The notes under the pieces were generated by a model. It made no database searches, had not been told where the DNA came from, and saw only the letters and a list, made by a program, of their open reading frames with translations. From contig NZ_WVHT01000005.1 of the NCBI RefSeq assembly GCF_009834875.1, forward strand, positions 1 to 64,000: 64,000 bases of DNA. Direction: 5' to 3'. The stretch is from Hufsiella arboris (lineage in GTDB: Bacteria; Bacteroidota; Bacteroidia; Sphingobacteriales; Sphingobacteriaceae). Position numbers and translations under genes: made by a program. Positions 41,866 through 51,080 of this stretch are shown here, piece after piece (positions within the stretch are counted from its first letter, which is position 1; every line of letters begins with the position of its first letter).

Positions 41866-42310
41866 TTGGTTTAAGGTTTGGAAAGCAAAGGAAGATTTTC
41901 ATCGGATCAGATATTCCCGTGCTTCGCTCATACTGCACGGGCCTTAGCCACCTGGCCGGTATCCGCTTTGCCCGGGTTTAAAATGCAAGGATATTGCTAC
42001 TGTAAAAGATCATGTGCGGTGACCGCAAACGATCATAGTAAGTATTGCCGAAGTGCAATAAACGGGATGGAAGCGGCATCCTTTTTTGAGCGGAGGATAT
42101 AAGCTTGGAAAAAAAAGATACAGCGGACAGCCCGACTAATGTTAATTGAAACACGGAAACTGCTTTCTAAAATGAATATATAAGATTTATCCCTTAGTAT
42201 CAGGTTCCTTTAAACAATTCAACCCTCAGCATAAACTGCTTCAAAACAGAATTTGATTAAATATGCCATTGAGTGTCTTAATCTTCGACGACAATTAGAA
42301 CTCGAAATCG
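41866..42310. repeat. GC-rich intergenic segment with hairpins, possible dispersed repeat
   Basis: This stretch has no convincing gene. It contains a hairpin CCCGTGC-(12)-GCACGGG at 41916-41941, a near-palindrome TGCGGT-G-ACCGCA at 42015-42027 flanked by direct GATCAT copies (42008, 42031), and three AGCGG blocks (42072, 42089, 42122) in a purine-rich run ending CAGCGGACAGCCCG. Composition is markedly more GC-rich than the flanks. A 74-codon open frame (41878-42102) crosses it but has Cys/Arg/Ser-rich, non-protein-like content. From memory, similar strings recur between genes in related genomes, which suggests a dispersed repeat or decayed mobile element; this needs a genome search. The last ~170 bp before dapF hold nothing recognisable. 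Confidence 0.4.
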
Positions 42311-43099
42311 CTAATTTGCCTCTATCTCGCCTTCAAACACCAACTCCGCCGGTCCTTCTAAAAATATATCGGTAAACTTCGAACCATCGTAGTTAAAGCG
42401 AATATTCAACTTGCCGCCAAGTACCCGGACCGGACTGCTGATATTTCCTGTTAGATTTTTCTTTTTAGCCATTGCCAATGCCACAGCAGTAACACCCGTT
42501 CCGCAAGCATAGGTTTCATCTTCAACTCCCCGTTCGAACGTGCGGATAAAGTAATGATCTTCAAAATCCTCTACAAAATTTACGTTAATGCCATTGAGTA
42601 CATAAGTTTCATTATTTCTGATGGCTTTTCCGTCGTGGTAAACATTTTTTGCCTGCAGATTTTCAACCTGCTGCACGTAATGCGGCGATCCGGTATTTAA
42701 AACGAAAGCGTCCTGATCGGTCTTAACCCTGTCAACGTCAATCATCTGCAAACTCACCCAATCTCCATTTTCGGAAATTTTGGCATAATGCGGCCCGTCG
42801 ACTGCCAAGAAATTTGTTTCTGAGTCGATGATTGCTAAATGCTTCGCAAACGCCACAATGCAACGTCCGCCATTACCACACATGCTGCCCTCTTTGCCGT
42901 CGGCATTATAGTAAACCATTTCAAAATCAAATCCTTCCTTGTGTTGAAGCAGCATCAATCCATCGGCTCCGATACCGAAACGGCGATCACAAAGTCCTGC
43001 AACAGTCTCAATTGATGGATTTCGTAATAATTTTTCACGATTGTCCACTAAAATAAAATCGTTGCCCGCACCCTGATATTTGTAGAAATGTATTTTCAT
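42311..43099 (-). CDS. dapF: Diaminopimelate epimerase
   Basis: It converts LL- to meso-diaminopimelate for lysine and peptidoglycan synthesis. I take the start at ATG 43097-43099 (MKIHFYKYQGAGNDFILVDN), giving 262 residues; an ATG five codons upstream is possible. The catalytic cysteine pair is present in MCGNGGRCIVAFAK and in YACGTGVTAVALAMA. The two mirror-image halves of the fold are of normal length. It stands alone, divergent from the DegP-type gene. Confidence 0.96.
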   Translation of the reverse strand: MKIHFYKYQGAGNDFILVDNREKLLRNPSIETVAGLCDRRFGIGADGLMLLQHKEGFDFEMVYYNADGKEGSMCGNGGRCIVAFAKHLAIIDSETNFLAVDGPHYAKISENGDWVSLQMIDVDRVKTDQDAFVLNTGSPHYVQQVENLQAKNVYHDGKAIRNNETYVLNGINVNFVEDFEDHYFIRTFERGVEDETYACGTGVTAVALAMAKKKNLTGNISSPVRVLGGKLNIRFNYDGSKFTDIFLEGPAELVFEGEIEAN

Positions 43100-43150
43100 A
43101 AAATCTTCATGCAAGATTACAAAATTTACTCAATGCATTCATTTAAAGGC

Positions 43151-43174
43151 ACACATAATGACGCCTTTATGTGT
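43151..43174. promoter_or_regulatory. Inverted repeat between dapF and the DegP-type gene
   Basis: ACACATAA, eight bases, TTATGTGT is a perfect 8-bp inverted repeat about 100 bp upstream of the protease ATG and 52 bp upstream of dapF. It could be a regulator site for either divergent gene. A poorer AT repeat (TTAACATTTTTTAACA) follows at 43176-43191. Confidence 0.35.
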
Positions 43175-43233
43175 TTAACATTTTTTAACAAAATATCAAA
43201 CGACGAAAGTTGCAAGAACCTCATAAGTGGTAT

Positions 43234-43241
43234 TAACTTTG
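43234..43241 (+). promoter_or_regulatory. -7 element of the DegP-type protease promoter
   Basis: TAACTTTG matches TAnnTTTG, 34 bp upstream of the ATG at 43276. A GTTG lies about 21 nt further up as a weak -33 box. Confidence 0.5.
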
Positions 43242-43275
43242 AAGTTGAAGGTAGAGATCTTAGAAATTTAACAAC

Positions 43276-44799
43276 ATGAAAAAAATAGCAATTACACTTC
43301 TAACCGCTTTTGTTGGTGGGGCGTTGGCGTTGGGCACTTATAAATTAATTGAAAATAAGTACGCAGACAGCAGAAGCTTGGAGGACAAACAAAAACTTTA
43401 TTTCACAAATAATCCGCTAAACGTAAATTCATCAACAGGTGATCTGGATTTTACTCAGGCTGCAGCAGCAGTTTCACCGGCTGTTGTGCATATAAAAACA
43501 ACCTATAAAGGACAAACTCGTGGCGGCGGTGGCGCTGATCCATTTGATGATATGTTCAACGATTTTTTCGGTGGACGTCAGCGTCAGTCAGCTCCGGTGA
43601 TGGCTTCGGGTTCGGGCGTAATTATTTCGGATGACGGTTATATCGTTACAAATAATCACGTGGTAGAAAACGCTACTGACATCAGCGTAATTTTAACCGA
43701 CAAGCGTTCGTTAAAAGCCAAAGTCATTGGTCGCGATCCTAATACAGATTTAGCATTGATCAAAGTTTCTGCAACCAAATTACCGCTCGTAAAAATGGGC
43801 AATTCAGACAATGTTCGTGTTGGCGAATGGGTTTTGGCAGTAGGTTATCCCTTTACTTTGAATACCACTGTAACCGCAGGTATTGTAAGTGCAAAAGGCA
43901 GAAGCATTGGAATTTTAAGCCAGGGTGATGATGATAACCCATATCAACGCAGAAATGCTGCACCTGCCGCGAGTTCTGCAATCGAGTCGTTTATCCAAAC
44001 AGATGCTGCCATTAATCGTGGAAACAGTGGCGGAGCTTTAGTCAATACAAACGGTGAATTGATAGGTATCAACGCCGCTATCGCGTCGCAAAGCGGAAAT
44101 TATGAAGGTTATGGATTCGCGATCCCGATTAATCTTGCGAAAAAAGTTCTGGATGACTTTATGAAGTACGGAACGGTAAAACGTGGATATATTGGCGTTA
44201 ACTTCCTTGATCTGGATGCGGATAAAGCGAAAGAAGTTGGTACTACGCAAATCAACGGACTATATGTTAGCGCGGTAGTTCCAAATAGCGGAGCTGAAGC
44301 TGTAGGTTTAAAGAAAGGAGATGTTATCACGAAAGTAGAAGGTAACACGATCAATTCATCAGCTGATTTGCAGGAACGTGTTGGCCGTCTCCGTCCGGGC
44401 GATAAGATTAACATTTCTTATATCCGTGATAGCAAAGAACGCCAGGCAACTATCACGTTGAAGGGAGACGACGAAGTGAAACTTGCTGGAAATAGCGGCA
44501 GGTCAAACGAAGAGATCTACAATAAATTAGGTGCAAGCTTTGCTCCATTGTCATCAACGGTAAAACAACGCTACCATATCAACTCAGGCCTTGTTGTTTC
44601 GGAAGTGCGTTCAGGTGGAATATTTGACCAGCAGGAAGTTCCGAAAGGAACAGTTATCACTTCTGTGAATGGTAAAGCTGTTAACAGTGTGGATGATATC
44701 GATGCAGCGCTTTCGGCTGGTAAAGGTGATATGCTGCAATTAAGCGGCATCACCCCTGATGGTGCCCAGTTCAGGTACTCGTTTCCTATCGGAGGATAA
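43276..44799 (+). CDS. DegP/HtrA (Do-type) periplasmic serine protease
   Basis: A 507-residue protease-chaperone of the periplasm. A single N-terminal hydrophobic segment (ITLLTAFVGGALALGTYKLI) serves as signal or anchor. The trypsin-like domain carries the triad His128 (TNNHVVENATD), Asp158 (DPNTDLALIKV) and Ser251 (RGNSGGALV). Two PDZ domains follow: PDZ1 ~300-395 (GYIGVNFLDL, GLKKGDVITKVEG) and PDZ2 ~410-505 (GLVVSEVRSGGIFD, GTVITSVNGKAVNSVDDIDAAL). The role is quality control of misfolded envelope proteins. A terminator follows closely. Confidence 0.96.
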   Translation: MKKIAITLLTAFVGGALALGTYKLIENKYADSRSLEDKQKLYFTNNPLNVNSSTGDLDFTQAAAAVSPAVVHIKTTYKGQTRGGGGADPFDDMFNDFFGGRQRQSAPVMASGSGVIISDDGYIVTNNHVVENATDISVILTDKRSLKAKVIGRDPNTDLALIKVSATKLPLVKMGNSDNVRVGEWVLAVGYPFTLNTTVTAGIVSAKGRSIGILSQGDDDNPYQRRNAAPAASSAIESFIQTDAAINRGNSGGALVNTNGELIGINAAIASQSGNYEGYGFAIPINLAKKVLDDFMKYGTVKRGYIGVNFLDLDADKAKEVGTTQINGLYVSAVVPNSGAEAVGLKKGDVITKVEGNTINSSADLQERVGRLRPGDKINISYIRDSKERQATITLKGDDEVKLAGNSGRSNEEIYNKLGASFAPLSSTVKQRYHINSGLVVSEVRSGGIFDQQEVPKGTVITSVNGKAVNSVDDIDAALSAGKGDMLQLSGITPDGAQFRYSFPIGG

Positions 44800-44818
44800 T
44801 TAATAAGTTTTATATATC

Positions 44819-44852
44819 AAAAGCCTTTCGTTTAATAAGCGAAAGGCTTTCT
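44819..44852 (+). terminator. Intrinsic terminator after the DegP-type gene
   Basis: AAGCCTTTCG, ten bases, CGAAAGGCTTT forms a strong stem at 44821-44850 followed by T-rich sequence, 20 bp past the stop codon and just before pdeM. Confidence 0.88.
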
Positions 44853-44865
44853 TATTTTAGCGCCA

Positions 44866-45519
44866 ATGAATGTGCATAATGGGTTGGACTGGCAATTTTT
44901 GGGGCAGCAATTGTGTTTACTTCCCCAAAAAGCGCTTTACTGGAAAGATAAAAACATGCTGATCGTTGCCGATGTCCACATGGGAAAGGTCGGCCATTTC
45001 CGTAAAGCAGGTATTGCAATTCCTAAATTGATGGAGCAGGAAGATCTTGCTGTCTTGTCCGATTTAATCCATGATCTCAAACCAAAAACTTTGTTGTTTT
45101 TAGGCGACCTGTTTCACAGCGATATGAACAATGACTGGGAATGGCTTATGCTTTGGCGCGATCTGTTCCCTGATTTGGAGATGATACTGGTACGTGGAAA
45201 TCACGATATTTTGCACGATAAGTATTATCATGCTGCTCGTTTTAAAGTAGTTGCCGAACTTGAGTTAGAGCCTTTTCTCTTTACTCATGAACCGGTTAAA
45301 GAAGTACATGACTTATATCCCGTTTCCGGCCATATTCACCCCGGCGTTTTATTAAGAGGCAAAGGGCGCCAGTTTGTAACGCTGCCATCGTTCAGCTTCT
45401 GTAAAGATCAGGCGATACTGCCGGCTTTTGGAAAATTTACAGGAAACGTTTCGTTGAAATATTGCGATGAAGATTCAGTATTCGGGGTACTGAAAAATAA
45501 GGTGATCAAATTGTCATAA
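44866..45519 (+). CDS. pdeM: Ligase-associated DNA-damage-response endonuclease PdeM
   Basis: A 217-residue calcineurin-like metallophosphoesterase. Metal-binding motifs are in order: ADVHMGKVGHFRKAG, FLGDLFHSDMNNDW, VRGNHDILHDKYY, LFTHEPV and GHIHPGVLLRG. The LxxPxxAL..-start and the KAGIAIP segment mark the PdeM subgroup. In many genomes it is encoded with a ligase and a Lhr-type helicase, but neither is adjacent here. DNA-end processing is the presumed role. Confidence 0.88.
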   Translation: MNVHNGLDWQFLGQQLCLLPQKALYWKDKNMLIVADVHMGKVGHFRKAGIAIPKLMEQEDLAVLSDLIHDLKPKTLLFLGDLFHSDMNNDWEWLMLWRDLFPDLEMILVRGNHDILHDKYYHAARFKVVAELELEPFLFTHEPVKEVHDLYPVSGHIHPGVLLRGKGRQFVTLPSFSFCKDQAILPAFGKFTGNVSLKYCDEDSVFGVLKNKVIKLS

Positions 45520-45578
45520 AACAGTTAATATTTTAGATTAATTCTAAATAGTTAAAAAGTCTTGCATGAGTTGATTGA

Positions 45579-45612
45579 TTTGCTGTTTTTACGCATTTAT
45601 TAAATAATTTTG
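45579..45612 (+). promoter_or_regulatory. Promoter of the sdhCAB operon
   Basis: TTTG at 45579-45582, a 22-nt spacer and TAATTTTG at 45605-45612 fit the Bacteroidota consensus with a slightly long spacer. It lies 30 bp before the sdhC ATG at 45642. Confidence 0.6.
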
Positions 45613-45641
45613 TTCGCCAAAATAAAATTTAAACCAAAGTA

Positions 45642-46415
45642 ATGGGCAATTTTAAATCTACATTTTCATCAACTCTGGGAAAAAAACTGATCATGGCCTT
45701 GACTGGCTTGTTTTTATGTACATTTCTCATCGTCCACCTGGTTGGTAACCTCCAGATCTTCTCTCACGATGGCGGAAAAGCATTTAACGAGTACTCCTAT
45801 TTTATGACTCATTTTCCACCGATCAAGATCATTTCATACCTGCTTTATGCATCGATCATTATACATGCTGTTTACGCTTTGATTCTGACATTGCATAATC
45901 AAAAAGCAAGGCCGGTGAAGTATGCTGTTTATGAAGGAGGTAAAAATGCCAGCTGGAGTTCACGAAATATGGGAATACTTGGAACGGTATTATTGATTTT
46001 TATCGTTACTCACATGGCTAATTTTTGGTTCAAATATCATAATGATATGGTGCCGTTTGTTGAGTACAGAACAAGTCTGCAGACTGGTGAAACAACGGTG
46101 AAAGAAATTCCTGCTTCTGAATTCCGTGATTTTGTAAAATATGTCGATAACGGGGTTGAGATCGTAAGAGCTAAGGATCTGTATCAGCAGGTAAGTTATG
46201 CTTTTCAAAATGTCTGGCTTGTTATTTTATATGTTGTGGCTATGGCCGCTATGGGTTTCCACTTGTACCACGGTTTTTGGAGCGCGTTTCAAACCTTCGG
46301 TTGGGACCACAAAAAATACATGCCTATCGTAAGCTTTTTAGGTGTTTGGGTTTTCGCGGTGCTGATTCCACTCGGCTTTGCAGCGATGCCTCTTTACGTT
46401 TACTTTACTAAATAG
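45642..46415 (+). CDS. sdhC: Succinate dehydrogenase, cytochrome b subunit
   Basis: The membrane anchor of the three-subunit succinate:quinone oxidoreductase (B. subtilis/Bacteroidota type), 257 residues. Five hydrophobic helices are visible (LIMALTGLFLCTFLIVHLVGN; IISYLLYASIIIHAVYALILTL; MGILGTVLLIFIVTHMANFWF; VWLVILYVVAMAAMGFHLYHGFW; SFLGVWVFAVLIPLGFAAM). Histidines for two b hemes are in VHLVGNLQ, IIHAVYA, THMANFW and GFHLYHG. A ~60-residue hydrophilic segment (RTSLQTGETTVKEIPASEF) sits between helices 3 and 4. It starts the sdhCAB operon. Confidence 0.94.
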   Translation: MGNFKSTFSSTLGKKLIMALTGLFLCTFLIVHLVGNLQIFSHDGGKAFNEYSYFMTHFPPIKIISYLLYASIIIHAVYALILTLHNQKARPVKYAVYEGGKNASWSSRNMGILGTVLLIFIVTHMANFWFKYHNDMVPFVEYRTSLQTGETTVKEIPASEFRDFVKYVDNGVEIVRAKDLYQQVSYAFQNVWLVILYVVAMAAMGFHLYHGFWSAFQTFGWDHKKYMPIVSFLGVWVFAVLIPLGFAAMPLYVYFTK

Positions 46416-46452
46416 ATATTCATTCCCTCAAGGAAAAAAAATATAACAACTG

Positions 46453-48387
46453 ATGATATTAGATGCTAAAATTCCTGAAGGCCCTTTAGCCGAAAAATGG
46501 TCTAAGCACAAGTTTAATCTTAAGCTTGTTAACCCTGCCAATAAAAGGAAATATACAGTAATAGTTGTCGGAACCGGACTTGCGGGTTCGTCAGCAGCAG
46601 CTTCTTTAGCCGAATTAGGTTATAATGTTAAAGCGTTTTGTTTTCAGGATAGCCCGCGTCGTGCACACTCTATTGCGGCACAAGGAGGTATAAATGCTGC
46701 AAAAAATTACCGTAATGACGGCGACAGCGTTTATCGCCTATTTTATGACACCATTAAAGGCGGCGACTACCGTGCCCGCGAAGCTAACGTTTACCGCTTG
46801 GCAGAAGTTTCGGTAGATATTATTGATCAGTGTGTGGCACAAGGCGTGCCCTTCGCCCGAGAATACGGTGGTTTACTTGACAATCGTTCATTTGGTGGCG
46901 CACAGGTATCGCGTACTTTTTATGCCCGCGGTCAAACCGGACAGCAATTGTTACTTGGTGCTTACTCGGCGTTAAACCGCCAGATTCACGAAGGCAAAGT
47001 AAAGATGTACAACCGCCATGAAATGCTGGATGTTGTTGTAGCTGATGGAAAAGCGCAGGGAATTGTTACCCGCGACCTTATCGATGGTACGATCGAAACT
47101 CATGCAGCTCATGCAGTTCTGCTTTGTACCGGCGGTTACGGAAACGTGTTCTATCTTTCTACCAATGCAATGGGCTGTAATGTTACGGCTGCCTGGAAAG
47201 CGCATAAACGTGGTGCATATTTCGCAAATCCATGTTTTACACAGATTCACCCGACTTGTATTCCGGTAACGGGAGATCATCAGTCAAAGCTTACGCTGAT
47301 GTCTGAATCGTTACGGAATGATGGACGTGTTTGGGCGCCTAAAACGCCTGAAATGGCCGAGAGGTTAAGAAAGGGTGAGATTAAAGTCGCTGATATCAAA
47401 GAGGAGGACAGAGATTACTTCCTTGAAAGAAAATATCCATCATTTGGTAACCTGGTTCCCCGTGACGTTGCATCGCGTAATGCTAAGGAGGCGGTTGATG
47501 AAGGAAAAGGTGTTGGATCTTCAGGAAAAGCGGTTTTCCTTGATTTCGCCGATGCAATTAAGCGTTTAGGAGAAGACACGGTACGTGAAAAATATGGTAA
47601 CCTGTTTGACATGTATTACCAGATCACTGATGAGAATCCATATAAGCAGCCGATGCGTATTTATCCGGCAGTTCACTATACTATGGGTGGGCTTTGGGTT
47701 GATTATAATTTACAGACCACTGTTCAGGGCTTATACTGTCTAGGGGAAGCGAATTTCTCGGATCATGGTGCAAACCGCCTGGGAGCTTCAGCTCTTATGC
47801 AGGGATTAGCCGACGGTTACTTTGTGATTCCTTATACAGTTGGCGATTATCTAGCTACCATTGGTCCAAAACCAATCGATGATAAACATCCGGCATTTGC
47901 TGAAGCAAAGAAATCCGTAGAAGAAAAGATTGCCAAATTATTGTCGCTAAAAGGTACCAAAACGGTTGATGACTATCACCGGGAACTCGGTATCATAATG
48001 TGGGAATATTGCGGCATGGCCCGGAATGAAGCCGGCTTAACTAAGGCGAAAGGATTGATACGCGAACTGCGTGAGGATTTCTGGAAAAATGTTATCGTTC
48101 TCGGAAAAAATGAAGAATTCAACCAATCGCTTGAAAAGGCAATAAGAGTTGCGGACTTCCTTGAACTCGGCGAACTGATGGTTGATGACGCTTTACAACG
48201 CCGCGAATCCTGTGGAGGCCACTTCCGTGAAGAGAGCCAGACCGAAGAAGGCGAAGCAAAGCGCGATGACGAGAACTTCGCATTTGCCGCTGCCTGGGAA
48301 TACAAAGGCTATGGTGAACAAGAAGAACTTCACAAGGAAGAGCTGGTATTTGAAAACGTTAAATTGACACAAAGAAGCTATAAATAG
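46453..48387 (+). CDS. sdhA: Succinate dehydrogenase flavoprotein subunit
   Basis: It oxidises succinate to fumarate on covalently bound FAD. The 644 residues begin with the dinucleotide motif [20 protein letters not shown]; the FAD-attachment region is [23 protein letters not shown]. Substrate-site residues are in the [11 protein letters not shown] loop and [18 protein letters not shown]. The C-terminal helical domain is of usual length. It is 37 bp after sdhC. An imperfect inverted repeat begins at its stop codon and separates it from sdhB. Confidence 0.97.
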   Translation: MILDAKIPEGPLAEKWSKHKFNLKLVNPANKRKYTVIVVGTGLAGSSAAASLAELGYNVKAFCFQDSPRRAHSIAAQGGINAAKNYRNDGDSVYRLFYDTIKGGDYRAREANVYRLAEVSVDIIDQCVAQGVPFAREYGGLLDNRSFGGAQVSRTFYARGQTGQQLLLGAYSALNRQIHEGKVKMYNRHEMLDVVVADGKAQGIVTRDLIDGTIETHAAHAVLLCTGGYGNVFYLSTNAMGCNVTAAWKAHKRGAYFANPCFTQIHPTCIPVTGDHQSKLTLMSESLRNDGRVWAPKTPEMAERLRKGEIKVADIKEEDRDYFLERKYPSFGNLVPRDVASRNAKEAVDEGKGVGSSGKAVFLDFADAIKRLGEDTVREKYGNLFDMYYQITDENPYKQPMRIYPAVHYTMGGLWVDYNLQTTVQGLYCLGEANFSDHGANRLGASALMQGLADGYFVIPYTVGDYLATIGPKPIDDKHPAFAEAKKSVEEKIAKLLSLKGTKTVDDYHRELGIIMWEYCGMARNEAGLTKAKGLIRELREDFWKNVIVLGKNEEFNQSLEKAIRVADFLELGELMVDDALQRRESCGGHFREESQTEEGEAKRDDENFAFAAAWEYKGYGEQEELHKEELVFENVKLTQRSYK

Positions 48388-48449
48388 TATTGAGTACTGC
48401 GTACTGAATGAAGTTACTCTCATTTACGCAAATCACAATACACAATACT
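48386..48449. repeat. Imperfect inverted repeat between sdhA and sdhB
   Basis: AGTATTGAGTACTGCG at 48386-48401 and CACAATACACAATACT at 48434-48449 pair over 16 positions with 3 mismatches, around a 32-nt loop. The left arm overlaps the sdhA stop codon. In RNA it would make a long stem between the two coding regions, which could act as a processing site or differential-expression element. The TATTGxGTAxTG phrasing resembles small dispersed intergenic repeats known in this family; that similarity is from memory. Confidence 0.55.
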
Positions 48450-48456
48450 TACTGAT

Positions 48457-49227
48457 ATGAGCAAACACATGAATCTAACCATTAAAGTCTGGAGACAAAA
48501 AAATGTTCAGGACAAAGGTGGTTTTAAAACATACAAAGCAGATAATATCGCAGATGACATGTCCTTTTTGGAGATGTTAGATGTAGTTAACGAAGGTTTG
48601 ACCAAGAAAGGCGAGGACCCGATCCATTTCGATCATGACTGCCGCGAAGGTATATGCGGTATGTGTTCGTTATACATTAACGGTCGACCGCACGGGCCAA
48701 AAACAGCTATTACTACTTGCCAGTTGCATATGCGTAGCTTCAACGATGGTGAAACAATTACCATCGAGCCATGGAGATCAGGCGCGTTTCCTGTGATTAA
48801 GGACTTAGCAGTTGATCGTACTGCTTTCGATCGTATTCAGCAGGCTGGTGGTTATGTATCAGTGAACACTGGTGGTATTCCGGATGCTAACGAAATACCG
48901 GTACCAAAGCCAATCGCTGACGAAGCTTTCAATTCGGCGACGTGTATTGGTTGCGGAGCGTGTGTAGCGGCTTGTAAAAATGGATCTGCTATGCTGTTCG
49001 TTTCTGCTAAGATCTCACAAATGGCCTTGTTGCCTCAGGGACAACAGGAACGCTATCAGCGTGCGCAGGCAATGGTCAATCAAATGGATACCGAAGGATT
49101 TGGAAGTTGTACCAATACCGGTGCTTGTGAAGTGGAATGTCCTAAAGAGATTTCGCTTACAAATATTGCCAGGATGAACCGGGAATATTTTACAGCAAAA
49201 TTTTTTAAAGAAGAAGAAATGCATTAA
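48457..49227 (+). CDS. sdhB: Succinate dehydrogenase iron-sulphur subunit
   Basis: It relays electrons from FAD to quinone. In the 256 residues the [2Fe-2S] ligands are in [28 protein letters not shown]. The [4Fe-4S] and [3Fe-4S] clusters use [17 protein letters not shown] and [18 protein letters not shown]. Length and cysteine spacing are those of the Bacteroidota type. It is the last gene of the operon and is followed by a bidirectional terminator. Confidence 0.97.
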   Translation: MSKHMNLTIKVWRQKNVQDKGGFKTYKADNIADDMSFLEMLDVVNEGLTKKGEDPIHFDHDCREGICGMCSLYINGRPHGPKTAITTCQLHMRSFNDGETITIEPWRSGAFPVIKDLAVDRTAFDRIQQAGGYVSVNTGGIPDANEIPVPKPIADEAFNSATCIGCGACVAACKNGSAMLFVSAKISQMALLPQGQQERYQRAQAMVNQMDTEGFGSCTNTGACEVECPKEISLTNIARMNREYFTAKFFKEEEMH

Positions 49228-49259
49228 CTTTGCCTCACGAGGCAAGGAGGAGAATAACA

Positions 49260-49292
49260 CAAAAAGCCTGGATTTATTCCAGGCTTTTGTGC
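49260..49292 (+). terminator. Bidirectional terminator between sdhB and the M56 gene
   Basis: AAAAGCCTGG, seven bases, CCAGGCTTTT is a perfect 10-bp stem at 49262-49288 with an A-rich left flank. It can end sdhB transcripts and those of the converging M56 gene (ends 49303). Confidence 0.88.
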
Positions 49293-49302
49293 GTTTAGGA
49301 GT

Positions 49303-51078
49303 TTATTTCTTCATTTTTATTTCAATCACCCCATTTTTTCCTTTGTCGCCGTATTTTGCCGTTGCATTCTCTACGTTTAAAATCAACATTGATTCAATCT
49401 TTTCAGGATCAAGATTTTTAAAATTGAATGAAGGGTCCTTTCGTTCACCGTCAACAATAACAAGACCGTTAAATTGCTCGGCTTTACCTAACTTCAAAAT
49501 TGCTCCGTTTTCGCTGTAGACAGTTTTTGTGCTGTCAGTTGACAGGGCATTTTCAACTTTTATGTTTTTTACCCTAACAGCATTAGCATCTTTTGGCGGT
49601 TCCTGGTTTATGTAGATTTGTACTACGCCATTTTTGCCTTTTTCTCCATACCTGGCAACTTCATCGGCGTTTTTCAAAACATTCAATGATTTAATAGTTT
49701 GCGGATTTATGGATTTTATTTCGTCAGATGTTCTCTCAATGCCGTCGACTATGTAAAGAGGCTCTGAATCCTTTTGAATGTTACCTCCTGCTTTCGCCTC
49801 AACATTTAACATAATCGGGATAGCGTAAGCAACCCGAACGGCTTGTCCATTTTGTATGCCCGGTTTCCATTTAGGTGATTTTTTTAGCATTTCAATTGCA
49901 GCGTCACCAGTGCCGTAGCCCATATCATGAAGCACCTTCAAATCTGTAAGCTCTCCGTCCTCCTCGACGACAAAGGAAATAGTGACACGACCCTTAACGT
50001 GGTTTTTAATCGCTTCTTGCGGATATTTGTAAGTTTTGCCGATAAATTCATAAAACTTTTGCATTCCTCCCGGATATTCCGGTAATACATCTACAGTGCC
50101 GAAGTTGTGGATTGATTTATCCGGCAATGTATCCGTCAAGTATACTTGGTCGTTTCTTTTTATATGTGTAATGGTTTTATCAAACATTGCCGAAGTAATC
50201 TCTGACAGATCATCGGATGGAACATTTAAATTTGTTTTTTCGATAGCACGTTCTGCTTTTTTGCTGATTGTAGCAGAGGAAAATATGAGCATCGCTGCAA
50301 ACAACGGCGCCGATAAGCCATATTTTAACAGGGCCGCCTTTCTGGATTTTGTTTTTTGTAACATTGTAATTCTTTTTTTTAACATGGATTGATTATAAAA
50401 ACTGTTGGTTAATTGGTCCGGCTTTATGTTCAGCGTATTACAAAGTAAAAGCATCGCATATCCGGCTTTATCCGCGTGGCTGGCCAGCTCATCAGCGATA
50501 AATTCGTGAATATTTTTAATGTCTTTCCGGTATAGGTAAATAACCGGATTGAACCAGAATATGATCGTTAGTAGTTCGAAGAAAATCACATCAGCAGAAT
50601 GCAGCTGTTTTGAATGAACCTGTTCATGAGCATAGATAGTGTCATAAGCGTTTAATTCTTTCGAAACCACAATTTTATTGAAGAACGAAAACGCAGGAAT
50701 TTTATCATTATATTTTCCGAAGAACAACTTTAAAAGACGTATGGTAAAACGTGCCGATACGGCGATAAACCCTGTGGCATAAACCAAAAACAGGATGTTT
50801 GAAGGCGAAAGTGGATTGCTTTGAGCTTCGTAAAATCCGCCAACCTCACTGATAATCAAATTAAAGGATTCTTTGGATTGGGCGATCTTGGTGGTGTTAA
50901 ACAACGAGTTTACCCAGGTAGAATGTAAGATTGGAATAGCACATGACAATAAAGCCGCCGACAACAGGTACATCCTGTTGAGGCTGAAAAATGTTTCTGT
51001 CCTCAATAGAATGATGTAAAAGCAGTAAAATAGAATGAGGTAAATATTTGCCTGCAAAAAAAAGTTGATCGTATTCAT
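49303..51078 (-). CDS. BlaR1-like M56 metallopeptidase with C-terminal TonB and plug-like modules
   Basis: A 591-residue membrane sensor-protease. Four hydrophobic segments surround the M56 zinc site HEQVH (in YAHEQVHSKQL), with a later ENxx-type helix IHEFIADELAS. After the last helix (~260-278) comes a periplasmic part: a TonB C-terminal-like domain (~320-430: PEYPGGMQKFYEFI; VKGRVTISFVVEEDGEL) and then two repeats. Each repeat has the VDG...KYGxKGKNGVVxIxx pattern of TonB-receptor plug linkers (IVDGIERTSDEIKSINP and IVDGERKDPSFNFKNLDP). The gene begins 2 bp after a BlaI-type repressor gene, so it should sense an envelope signal and cleave or inactivate that repressor. The ligand is unknown; beta-lactams are only one possibility. 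Confidence 0.9.
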   Translation of the reverse strand: MNTINFFLQANIYLILFYCFYIILLRTETFFSLNRMYLLSAALLSCAIPILHSTWVNSLFNTTKIAQSKESFNLIISEVGGFYEAQSNPLSPSNILFLVYATGFIAVSARFTIRLLKLFFGKYNDKIPAFSFFNKIVVSKELNAYDTIYAHEQVHSKQLHSADVIFFELLTIIFWFNPVIYLYRKDIKNIHEFIADELASHADKAGYAMLLLCNTLNIKPDQLTNSFYNQSMLKKRITMLQKTKSRKAALLKYGLSAPLFAAMLIFSSATISKKAERAIEKTNLNVPSDDLSEITSAMFDKTITHIKRNDQVYLTDTLPDKSIHNFGTVDVLPEYPGGMQKFYEFIGKTYKYPQEAIKNHVKGRVTISFVVEEDGELTDLKVLHDMGYGTGDAAIEMLKKSPKWKPGIQNGQAVRVAYAIPIMLNVEAKAGGNIQKDSEPLYIVDGIERTSDEIKSINPQTIKSLNVLKNADEVARYGEKGKNGVVQIYINQEPPKDANAVRVKNIKVENALSTDSTKTVYSENGAILKLGKAEQFNGLVIVDGERKDPSFNFKNLDPEKIESMLILNVENATAKYGDKGKNGVIEIKMKK

Positions 51079-51080
51079 GA

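Noticed and set aside
41878-42102. A 74-codon open frame in the long gap.
   Set aside because: The product is rich in Cys, Ser and Arg with no recognisable pattern, no promoter, and it crosses two hairpins. It looks like chance in a GC-rich repeat-like segment.
41514-42310. The gap searched for tRNA, a small RNA or a CRISPR array.
   Set aside because: No cloverleaf with the expected CCA or T-loop sequence and no regularly spaced repeat was found; the three AGCGG blocks are too short and uneven.
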